Shown: in pieces, positions 57,101-64,000 of the stretch
How the letters are laid out: every line of letters begins with the position of its first letter
How positions within the stretch are numbered: the stretch's first letter is position 1
Assembly: GCA_947172415.1 (NCBI GenBank)
Contig: OX359193.1
Span: forward strand, 3,900,501 to 3,964,500
Reading direction: 5' to 3'
DNA from: Chondrosia reniformis
Lineage: Eukaryota > Porifera > Demospongiae > Chondrillida > Chondrillidae
DNA length: 64,000 nucleotides
Position numbers and translations under genes: made by a program
The notes under the pieces: generated by a model
What the model saw: the letters and a program-made list of their open reading frames with translations, nothing else
Database searches by the model: none
What the model was told of the DNA's origin: nothing

Positions 57101-60100
57101 AGTTGACTATTCACAGGGCCATAGAAAGTGGGTGGCCAGGGCTGCCATGGCCGCCCCACTCTTTGGCCTGCCTCAGGTATTTTTATTATACAAATAGCTT
57201 GTAAATGCAAGCATTTCGTGAGCACTATCACGGTCGCCTTGATCCCTTTCTGCCATGTTTTTGTTGTGCAAGAATGGTACTCACAGTTCTACGTATAATA
57301 ATTACATCTGCAAAATGGCCACTGCTCGAAACTCGATTATGCAGCAGCTGCAAAAACTCTTTTGTTCCGGCAGCCATTTGTGGAAGTGGACTGATCATGG
57401 CTCTCTCAAAATATCCAAGAATCAAAATGTCGACTCCATCCATAGGGGATCAGTCTTATCAACCAAGTTTGTTTCCCTACCCTAATAGAGAATTCGGCAA
57501 GAATAAGGTTACTCGATGCTAGGTGAGTTGAACAGTGACATATCACTAGATAGTGAGTCTTGATTTGTTGACTAACAGATCCATAGAAAATGGACATTCA
57601 AGGACATAGTGTGGTCTACATCTTGAACCCATAATGCATAGGACTGAAGATCTTAAGATTGAAAAACTTCAGTGACATCTTAGCCCTTGAATCATTGTAG
57701 CATATCAGGGCGTAGGGAGGGAGGTTTCTGGAAACCCCATTTGAATTTCAGAAATAAGGGCAGCATTTTTTATGAAACAATGTAATATAAAGCCGAGAGA
57801 CTATTTATTATTAGAAATTTTTAAGCAGCGTGACGGAAAAAAAAAAGGTGGTTAGAGATCTTGGGAAATGAGTCGATTTTAGTCAAATAGCAATCTAGAT
57901 GGAAACATAGACACTGCAAAGTGGAGAAAGCCTTTAGGTCTAAGCAGGGCTAGAAGTCAAAGCCTCTTTTAGGAAGTCAGGGGGAGGGGATCCAAACCCC
58001 AACCTAGGCAGCCCACATGCCTACTTAGGGAGTTCAGATTCCTCAGTGTCTAATTTTAGGTTACCTAACCCCTCTGAAATAGATAACTCAGGTAGCTTAC
58101 ATAACTGGTTACCTAACTCCTTAAAATTATATAACTCAGGTAGCTTATATAACTTAAGTAATGTAGATCCTTCTAGTACAGATACAGTACAGCGAATACG
58201 GTAGGCACGGAAATTATCTTTATGTGGGTAGTTGTAACTACCCGAACATCGATTAAAAGTACCGTTATTTGAAAAAAAGTACCCGTAGCTGAAAGTAAGT
58301 GATAGTACCTTAATCGTTGCTTGCGTTGCAGGGTAAAATAGTTTTACTTTTAAGGTAGGAATTGGGTAGTTTGAGACAGCCTCGGAAGGCAGTTCGCTTG
58401 TCATTGAGCCACCTAAGGCAACTAACTATTAACACATTGTGCTTGGTGAATACTGATCAAAAATACAGGTACGTACTTTTTACTATCATATGATTGAGGT
58501 ACTTTCGAGGTACTTATCGGTCGAAAAGTTACCTTCTCGAAGTACCCAAGTCCTACAGGGTACTACCTGTATCCTACCAGGTAGTACCTAAGGTAGTACC
58601 TTACGGAATGTAAAGATAATTTCTGTGCGTACTCTAAGTGGGTAAGGAATAATCGGAAGCAGACACACCAAAAAGCCTTGGGTTGGTTAGGGGGAGTGGG
58701 CCTCCAAATTAGTCATAGCCTAACCCTCAAGTACCGTATAGCGGGAAATTTTCACGGGACTCACGGAAAATTTTTTGTGCCTGCTGGCCAGACTGATGAG
58801 GCACGTGATATGATAGAACACGTGCAACTGATATTCGAGGTGTCGCTTGAAGTTTGCAAAATGACCTGGTCTGCGTTCATTAATAGAAAGTGCGAGGATA
58901 TCACGTATACAAGGATGTTTGGGAAGCTCCAATCGGAGAGGTACTGGTATGCAGGAAGGAGGAAGGCAACATACACGATCCTTATTGTGTAGCAGTTATC
59001 AACCGGCACCAAGTTACCGTCAGGCACGTTCCCAGGGAGATCAGTGCCGTCTGTTCCCTATTCCTGGATCACCAAGGAACTATTTCATGCAAAATAATCA
59101 GCAGGCGGAAACATTCAGAAGATTTGCCTCAAGGTGGACTCTGCAAGCTCTGTTTTACAGGACCAGCGAAGTACGTGGACAAGGTAAAGGCGCTGCTACC
59201 CTCAGCTCCAGTGTAAATCGACAATTTCGAAGAGAAAGGAAAAGATGGAAGTAGTGACTTGAAAAGGGAACTTGTGATCACATCCTCGGAAACTGAAGAC
59301 AAGTGTTGCACTGGTGAGCCTGTTCAAAGCAGAATTTGGTTGCAAGTTGATGGACAGGATCTACTGCACACTGACTGGGATATTTTGCAAGAAGGCAGAT
59401 GTTTGAATGATAGGCACATAAATTATGCCCAGAAACTTTTAAAGCTGCAGTTTCAATGCCTTGAAGGTATAAACTTGACTCTATTCCAAAGCAAGGTGCA
59501 GAAGAGCAAAATAAAAGAAGGACTACAAGAAATCCACTGCAAGAAGAGAGATCATTGGGTGGTGGCCTCTAACCTTGCCTGTGAAACAAATGAGGCAATG
59601 GTTTTTGACTTGTCCTTTGATTCCGTTGGCGACGAAACAGAGAGCGTCATCAAGAAAATTATGGGGAAATTAAAATATCCATGCAGAAAATGCAAAAGCA
59701 AAGCAGACCAAACGACTGTGGTCTTTTCACTATAGCAGTGTGCACAACGATTGCCTTTGGTCTGGATATGTACCATCTCAAGCAGAACAAGATGTGTGAA
59801 CAGCTACTTAGTTGTTTTGAGCAGCACTACATGAGTGCTTTCGAACCTATGTAATGTTATCAGAACTACATTACTCTTAATCATTGCTATAATTGTTATT
59901 ATTATTGTTGTAATTACCATTTAGTTTGTAACATGGTAATATGCCTATCATAGTAAACGTTTTTTTCGGATTTGTTAAATGGTTAGTTTAAACTTTTCGA
60001 ATGATCGACGGTTCTATAAAGGCAAGTCTAACTATTCGTGGTTTTATTTAATCAAACTAAGAATGTACGGCACACAGTAAACCTTGGTAATTTGACTTTT

Positions 60101-62657
60101 GCGCAGGCCGTAAACAGTCTTAAAACCTTAGCGCTTTTAACAAAGATACTTTTATTTGTTAAGTTTATTGGCTGTGAATCAAATGAAACAAAGAAATCAA
60201 TTTAGAAGCACAAGACTATAGACTATAGACAGCTTCACGGAAAACCTAAAAGGCTATTAAATCGATTTAATCGAGGTAATTGATTTGTACATATATATGC
60301 TTACAAACAATCATTAATTGGTGTTTATAATAAATGGAAACACAGTGGCAAGGAAAACAGTAAATGCTCTCAACATTAGTGTTATAAGAGAAATTGGTGA
60401 CAGGGAGGAGTCAGACTGGGAGGACTAAGATCTCAGTGGCATGGAGAGTGATGATGACATTGCCTTTCATTCCCAGGATGAAGATGCCTTAGATGCAGCT
60501 TTACTCAGACATTTCTATTAATATTATAATCGCGTATATGAAAGTATATAAAAAACAGATGACAAATGAAGAAGCCGAATGCCTGCCTCTAATAGCCACT
60601 TTTGTGGCTATAAACGGCTAAAGGGTTAAGTAATACATTATTGAACTCAATTGGATAAGTCAAGTTCGACACCCAAAAGAAGGGGTCGCCCTCTTTTCTT
60701 CCCTGGTAGTGTCATAGTACTCATCTCTTCCCTTGCTGCTCTTTTTTACTTAAGTTCCAAGAGGTACTGTTTCTTCCATGTCTGTACGGTGCTTTCCTTC
60801 AAAGCAGGACGTACGTTTCTACCGTAGAAACGAATTGTCACAGCGATGCCATGCTCGCTAGCTCTTTTAGCGATTTCTGCCTTGTCATTTGGGATAAGTG
60901 GTTTTACCCCGTTTGAACCCATATGCTGCAATAGTCGACTGCTCCATGACCGCTTTGACTTCCCTGTTGGCAGCAGAAATAGTTTGGGAGGACCCTTTCT
61001 CTAGACTCGACACTCTTGAAGTACTTGAGCAACGACATGATACTACCTGAAACTACGAAGGAACGGCTATCACGGCACTTCAAAACTGATTAATATGCAC
61101 ACAACGAGAACACAATTAACACCTAATGCGTTAATTAGCCATGACATCACATCTACGTATATATGTGTGTATACATATGTGAAAATTCGCGAATATTATT
61201 TTCGCGGATGTTAGGCCAACCGCTAAATCCGTGAAAATTTCGTCCCGCAAAAATTTCCCGCTATACAGTATGACATTCGGGTACTAGATGATTCACATGA
61301 GGATATCCTATGGGTTTTGCTTGATTCAATTAGGGAGGAAGATAGAGAAGGCAGTGTAGTAGTGTGTGTGTGCTATTTACCACCGGTAGGTAAAGTACTT
61401 TTTGATAGTATGATAGACTCTTTACACCAATATCGTGGTCTAGGCTCTGTTGTTATATGTCGGGATCTCAATGTTTTGATGCTGACCTCCATGAATGCTA
61501 TGTTGGAATTATTCCCAGTAGTAAATCAATTGATGAAGTTAAGAACCCTAATGAAGATTTGTTACTGTAGTTTTTAAGGGACTGTAAGTTATGTATGATT
61601 CTTATTAGGACAACTTCACTTGCATGTCCCCAAAGGGTCAATCAGTACTTGATTACTGTATAGTGGAGTCTGACTACTTCTATAACATGACTAACTTTTC
61701 AATCACAACAGTGTTAGAATTTTTGGATGAGAATAACATAGAGGAAGCAGAATGGGTGCCTGATCATTCAATTATCACCCGGAAATTAGATGGATCTGTG
61801 CGAACATACAGGGATAAGAGAGAGCAATGTACGTAAAAAAGAAGTACACCTGTCCGCCAATGAGGAGTATCTTGCAAATAAAGAGCTGGAATATTAAACA
61901 TGTGGAAAAGACGAAACTACATGGGATAATAACCCCATAGCTCCCTCCCCCGTATAAATTTCATGGATTTTATTTCTTTTACTGTACCGTACATATATAT
62001 ATAACCCACATCATCATATTCTGTGAATCACCTTCCACCCCTTATTGCATTTGAACTATAATGCACCACCTCCGAACTCGGTGCTTGTGTATATGATTGC
62101 TTGGGAAGTGCAGCCTGGTAGCCTTAAGTGATTAGGGCTTAATGCCCCCAGGCAGTCGGGCTATGTACCTGAGCGGACAGCCTGGTAGCCTTAAGTGGTG
62201 ATGGCTTATACGTGTCCAGGTGCAGCCCTGTGCCCCTTAACCAGCATTGGTTGGCATTTATCTACACCTTAATGTATGTAGGTGCATGGGCACTTTAATA
62301 ATAATAACAATAATTATGACGCCATGAGATGAGGTGTCGACGGATTATTCAAAATAAATTATAAACTATAAATAGCATCCAGCTTCACCAAGAATTTGAA
62401 GCCAGGAGGATGAGAATCTAACTGTATTAAGACCTAACCAAATAATAGTAATTTAACATCCAACGGAAAGGTTTTCTATCACCTTTAAAAACATGTCCCT
62501 TGTGGCTAACGTCTGGTTTTATCGTTCCACCTACAGGGCAGGTGTCAACAAGTTGAAAATTCCTACTTACCTTAGTATTCTTTGAGAAAGAGGGCATCTG
62601 ACCAATTCCTCCTGTCACAATCTCCTTCCAAACACCTTCACTCACTTCCCAAACCAT
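51167..62657 (-). CDS. AIP: AIP, aryl-hydrocarbon-receptor-interacting protein (FKBP-like + TPR)
   Basis: There are four minus-strand exons. 62571-62657 (start ATG 62657): GVWKEIVTGGIGQMPSFSKN, donor AAG|GTAAGT. 53132-53341: AIFHFKSYRISNPKEP, FELLIDREFKVKVWENAVKT and VARFGCEFK. 52455-52515: QVVDYCMVSKALRNISDRKK. 51167-51822: CGFSAMTEGTGYKDLDEL, then three TPR helices pairs (REEGNALYKSGKHIQASEKY, VPLLLNHAQCMLLQEDYNCV, NVKAYFRRGKAHAAIWNVDE) and a C-terminal helix. Phases (0, 0, 1) match throughout. The product is about 335 residues, near the vertebrate length of 330. The FKBP-like domain of AIP lacks prolyl isomerase activity. The TPR domain binds Hsp90 and client proteins such as the Ah receptor in the cytosol. 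The start at 62657 keeps the family's short N-terminus; an alternative first exon (62698-62728, MGSKNGGKFS) would splice in phase over a 38-nt intron. Intron 1 is about 9.2 kb, full of transposons. Confidence 0.85.
52615..52846. mobile_element. small MITE inside AIP intron 2
   Basis: Imperfect inverted ends TACTGTAAATCCCTTTCTTA and, from the other side, TACTGTATATCCCTTATTAT have TA at their outer borders. About 230 bp, no ORF. A related end lies at 22676. Confidence 0.6.
53667..54123. mobile_element. Tigger-type MITE inside AIP intron 1
   Basis: TIRs CAGTGTAACCCGGATATTCT and, inverted, CAGTGTAACCTGGATAATCT are flanked by TA (53665-53666 and 54124-54125). The element is 457 bp without ORF. 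Confidence 0.85.
54124..55837 (+). other. AIP intron 1, with two weak coding-like segments
   Basis: 54930-55040 (+) reads MDVQQLADQRMTKERATEYI and ESLGVAILKHRNLLQR. 55272-55388, after an acceptor (GGAAAACAG), reads WIRGGTHFDRQKLYVGIATT and APVELATKLYDAKEVIKK. Both look protein-like and might be exons of one small gene, but I recognise neither and a connecting donor is lacking. The remainder is AT-rich without features. Confidence 0.3.
55838..56290 (+). pseudogene. Tigger-derived fragment
   Basis: The left end CAGTGAAAACGGGTTAAAAC is preceded by TA, and GTTAAACGCGAAA-type words are repeated. After ATG 55994 (MAVVKKQLSYSMY) come helix-turn-helix remnants in broken frames (IPNSTLSMFRTKVEGENSS, then QKRLAYPDIDKANVQ). 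The right TIR was not found. Confidence 0.5.
56401..56643 (+). CDS. terminal exon(s) of an unidentified gene with acidic Gly-Asp-Glu repeats
   Basis: An acceptor (TTATTTCAG, 56400) opens GDNVITEPVTPHHEGLPAPD, then HSAIHDQL. A donor at 56485 and an acceptor at 56512 would remove 28 bases, in phase, giving VTVTEGDTGDEGDAGDEGDT and a short tail to TGA at 56643. 28 nt is very short for an intron, so the junction may instead be a deletion. The codons come from a tandem 15- to 18-bp repeat (GGAGATGAAGGAGATACA). Upstream exons were not identified. The segment lies within AIP intron 1 on the other strand. Confidence 0.35.
56644..58049. other. AIP intron 1, no supported gene
   Basis: 57200-57520 is less AT-rich and open in three frames (for example + 57205-57522), which may mark a CpG-richer regulatory or exon fragment, but no family is recognised. 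Poly-A lies at 57836-57847. Nothing else is supported. Confidence 0.35.
58055..58156. repeat. tandem duplication, about 50-bp unit
   Basis: GGTTACCTAACCCCTCTGAA ... ATAACTCAGGTAGCTTACAT is followed directly by GGTTACCTAACTCCTTAAAA ... ATAACTCAGGTAGCTTATAT. There are two copies with a few changes. Confidence 0.75.
58190..58640. mobile_element. GTAC-rich MITE
   Basis: The left end GGTAGGCACGGAAATTATCT and the inverted right end GAGTACGCACAGAAATTATC enclose about 450 bp rich in GGTACT / AGTACC words (including GGTACTACCTGTATCCTACC). The outermost GGTAG-x-CACGGAAA is close to the ends of the Tc1-type element at 9606-13222. Confidence 0.55.
58770..59852 (+). pseudogene. HIRAN-domain + Ulp1-like protease gene, nearly intact
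   Basis: A helical start (DEARDMIEHVQLIFEVSLEV, CKMTWSAFIN) leads, after a one-base slip near 58888, into a HIRAN-like domain: VRGYHVYKDVWEAPIGEVLV, DPYCVAVI, VRHVPREISAVCSLFL and SEDLPQGGLCKLCFTG. A single TAA (59214-59216) separates it from an in-frame Ulp1-like part: DWDILQEGRCLNDRHINYAQ, KLLKLQFQCLEGINLTLF, HCKKRDHWVVASN (His) and VFDLSFDS (Asp). After a frameshift near 59690 come QSRPNDCGLFTIAVC (Gln, Cys) and a C-terminal helix to TAA 59850. HIRAN domains bind DNA ends or stalled forks; Ulp1-like enzymes cut SUMO-type modifiers. The two in one reading frame suggest a fusion protein, now broken at three points. Confidence 0.65.
60732..61038 (-). pseudogene. pogo-type N-terminal DNA-binding exon
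   Basis: ATG 61038 starts MSLLKYFKSVES. After a shift come TISAANREVKAVMEQSTIAA, then GVKPLIPNDKAEIAKRASEH, GIAVTIRFYGRNVRPALKES and TVQTWKKQYLLELK. The order (MxLLKYF, then a homeodomain-like helix-turn-helix, then ESTVxTWKxxY) is that of pogo-family proteins, as at 16510 and 23850. A further stretch (LPGKKRGRPLL) follows in the same strand. The catalytic domain is absent. It lies directly inside the right TIR. Confidence 0.6.
61280..61860 (+). pseudogene. endonuclease fragment of the same retrotransposon family (copy 3)
   Basis: VLDDSHEDILWVLLDSIREE, then SVVVCVCYLPPVGKVLFDSM and LGSVVICRDLNV, then STKG-like and YCIVESDYFYNMTNFSITTV, ending WVPDHSIITRKL. These are the strands and the DH motif of an EEP endonuclease, with some stops and gaps. 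Copy 2 carries the corresponding residues near 42110-42480. The rest of the element is absent. Confidence 0.6.
61900..62420. repeat. retroposon-like 3' segment with internal duplication
   Basis: GCAGCCTGGTAGCCTTAAGTG occurs twice (62110 and 62177), 67 bases apart, with similar following sequence. The segment ends in TTTAATAATAATAACAATAAT at about 62293-62315. Short tandem A/T-rich tails of this sort end SINEs or LINEs. No A/B box promoter could be assigned. Confidence 0.45.
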
Positions 62658-62809
62658 AACTGTAGCATTTATGCAGCTATTAATATAGGTACTAAACCAC
62701 TAAACTTGCCTCCATTTTTGGAGCCCATCTTTAAAATAATATGGAGGGCAGTCACTGGTCGGTTTATGCGAGACAATGGCCTAGTTAATTATACGACGTT
62801 GACAGAAAA
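62658..62809. promoter_or_regulatory. probable bidirectional promoter between AIP and TBL2
   Basis: Only 152 bp separate the AIP ATG (minus, 62657) and the TBL2 ATG (plus, 62810). Both transcripts must start here or nearby. No TATA box is positioned clearly for either, although TATTAATATA is present at 62677-62690. If AIP uses the alternative ATG at 62728 the gap shrinks to 81 bp. Confidence 0.6.
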
Positions 62810-63113
62810 ATGGATGCTACGCTTTTTGTAGTCATAAGTCTCCTATTTCTTCTTACAGCTGCTGGATATTTGCTTTTTAGGCAATGGCCTGGTAAGAAAG
62901 AAGACCAAAGCGATTTGGATGACGGTAAAAAGAAAGGAAAACAGCATACTTTGAGTAAATCAGAAAGAAAGCATATAGCTGGCATCGGACGAAATCGAAA
63001 ACACTCACGTTCCAGTCATCCGCTACTTGCAGCAGATCTAAAGGGTCATACTAGTAGTGTGGTGGATATTGATTATGACATTAATGGAAAATACTTGATC
63101 AGTATATCTGAAG
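62810..63113 (+). CDS. TBL2: TBL2 (transducin beta-like 2), first exon
   Basis: ATG 62810 starts a protein with an N-terminal membrane anchor (residues 4-24, LFVVISLLFLLTAAGYLLF), a Lys/Arg-rich linker (KKGKQHTLSKSERKHI, HSRSSHPLLAADLKGHTSSV) and the beginning of the first WD40 blade (VDIDYDINGKYLISISE). The exon ends at 63113 (GAAG|GTTAGT). In vertebrates TBL2 is an ER-membrane WD40 protein that binds PERK and helps the unfolded-protein response. The order anchor, basic linker, HxLLAAxLKxH and first blade agrees well with the family. Later exons lie outside the window. Confidence 0.8.
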
Positions 63114-63640
63114 GTTAGTCTTATGCAAAATTAACGCCATGTTAAAAATATTATACGGTGGCATGCAAGCGGCCTCTAGGTGGCTTCCGAAAATAGCAAA
63201 ACCGACTGATACTGGTGATGGCGAAAACTAAAAAGCGGACCTAACCAGAGCTGGGTCCGCAAAATCAGACCTTATCGACTGCGTGACTTACGGAAGCGGT
63301 GATTGCGCAATGAAAGGGTCTGATTTCATCAAACTAGACATAACCCACATTAATTTCATAAAATTAATTGAGTTGTGTATTATGGACTATTTAGAAACGG
63401 TAAACATTGCCAGTTTAATAACAATCACGTGCGTAAACGTACACATAACGGTATACATAGATCATAAGTTAACAAATCGTTACTGTTTAATATAATGTAT
63501 TTATAAAAGTCTTAGAGAAAATGATATAAAAATAAATGTTAGGATGAATGTAAAGTAAAAAATGTTAAGTTATAGATAATAAAAATGTAAAATAATAAAA
63601 TAATATAAAAAATTATACATCCAATATGCATCGGAGGCAA
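63114..63640. other. TBL2 intron 1, AT-rich
   Basis: No element ends or ORFs are convincing. 63480-63620 is strongly A/T-rich (ATAAAAATAAATG, TAATAAAATAATATAAAA). Confidence 0.45.
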
Positions 63641-63644
63641 AGCC

Positions 63645-64000
63645 ACTTTTTCTTGTCTTCAAATTTCACACATGATGTGTGAAACCACCTCTTTCACTTG
63701 GTGCAGCTGATCATAGTGGCTGAAACCTGTACAATCTGTCTACAGAGACAGTGAAACTTCACAGTTTTCCTTTTCAATACCCGTAACCTCTTCCTTCAAA
63801 TTCCATTAGTCCTTGGAAATTGCTGGAGAGTTCCTGACTCAAAGCATGTCTAAAATTTTTAAAAATTAAACAAAGTAAGTAACAAAATTTAATGCAAGTA
63901 AATTACCTTTTAGAATTCCCTCAACTGGCTTTCCTTGAATTCCAAACCAATGGGCTCTTCACCAAAGCAAATATTTGTTGCAATGGCCAGTGCAAAAAAG
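63645..64000 (-). pseudogene. Ulp1-like protease end plus PHD finger, cut by the window edge
   Basis: The minus strand enters from the edge with FFALAIATNICFGEEPIGLE, FKESQLREF, exactly the stretch that follows the catalytic DCG-L-F of the Ulp1-like copies at 18800 and 59715. A donor (AAAAG|GTAATT, near 63908) and an acceptor (TTTTAG, near 63852) may remove a short intron. Then come SQELSSNFQGLMEFEG in one frame and, after shifts, a PHD finger: FHCLCRQ, MISCTK, then TGA where the fourth Cys should be, RWFHTSCV and WLCLRC. Damage is heavy. It is the second Ulp1-PHD copy in the window, inside TBL2 intron 1. Confidence 0.55.

Larger units (their letters stand above)
58734..61268. mobile_element. 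TA-flanked TIR transposon carrying a HIRAN-Ulp1 gene and a pogo exon
   Basis: Ends CCGTATAGCGGGAAATTTTC and, inverted, CTGTATAGCGGGAAATTTTT are flanked by TA (58732-58733, 61269-61270), and the similarity runs about 25-30 bp. Length is 2535 bp. The + strand carries a HIRAN plus Ulp1-like gene (58770-59852). The - strand carries a pogo-type N-terminal exon (60732-61038). Between them (60355-60521, +) lies an acidic open stretch (MESDDDIAFHSQDEDALDAA). TA duplication and the pogo exon point to the pogo superfamily. It sits in AIP intron 1. Confidence 0.75.

Noticed and set aside
57019-57525. Overlapping ORFs on both strands as a host gene
   Set aside because: Open in several frames because of fewer A/T stops; no family, no convincing splice sites.
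62100-62320. tRNA-like or tRNA-derived SINE head
   Set aside because: The duplicated GCAGCCTGGTAGCC segment has no cloverleaf and no clear A and B boxes in proper spacing.

Overview
The window looks like animal nuclear DNA, most likely from a demosponge or another early-branching metazoan. It is AT-rich and full of TATATA tracts. Genes are spliced with short GT-AG introns. The transposon set (pogo/Tigger, THAP-DDE, P-like, BEN, HIRAN, Ulp1-like and YqaJ proteins) is one I associate with sponges and cnidarians. No species is claimed. There are no bacterial operons, rRNA genes or convincing tRNA genes.

Two conserved host genes are recognised at the right end, and they are head to head. TBL2 (WD40, + strand) starts at 62810. 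AIP (immunophilin-like plus TPR co-chaperone, - strand) starts near 62657, and its four exons reach 51167. AIP intron 1 is about 9.2 kb and is packed with transposons. Just 3' of AIP, another - strand gene starts at 51054; only its first exon (50861-51054) is recognised. At the left edge, three candidate - strand exons (1-444, 726-990, 1062-1287) begin with an N-terminal 2A-like motif (GIERNPGP) directly after a hydrophobic segment.

Most of the rest is nested, decaying mobile DNA. 1340-9600: a palindromic repeat, then a non-LTR retrotransposon (copy 1) split by a TA-flanked CTCGA-rich element and by a 4.5 kb P/THAP9-like transposon with a 9-bp target duplication. 9606-13222: a Tc1-type element that also holds a BEN-like pseudogene and a Cys-rich repeat. 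13.2-20 kb: an inverted copy of that repeat, a MULE-like pseudogene, a pogo fragment, a GGGACA repeat and an Ulp1-PHD pseudogene. 20.8-29 kb: an integrase pseudogene, Tigger-type MITEs, two pogo transposases, a hairpin-ended insertion and a BEN gene copy. 29.3-38.4 kb: SWIM and YqaJ-PHD proteins, a THAP-DDE transposase, another pogo gene and a PHD/coiled-coil ORF. 39-49.4 kb: four non-LTR or pol-type elements in various states, including one nearly intact CR1-like reverse transcriptase. 58.7-61.3 kb: a TA-flanked TIR element carrying a HIRAN plus Ulp1-like gene and a pogo-type DNA-binding exon. 63.6-64 kb: the C-terminus of another Ulp1-PHD copy.

Ulp1-like protease sequence occurs four times, and in two of them the same strand goes on to encode a PHD finger. 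PHD fingers also follow a YqaJ-type nuclease and occur beside a pogo gene. Nearly every element-encoded protein carries stops, frameshifts or lost catalytic residues; the 47693-49201 reverse transcriptase is the main exception. Splice sites, reading frames and homologies were judged by eye, without searches.
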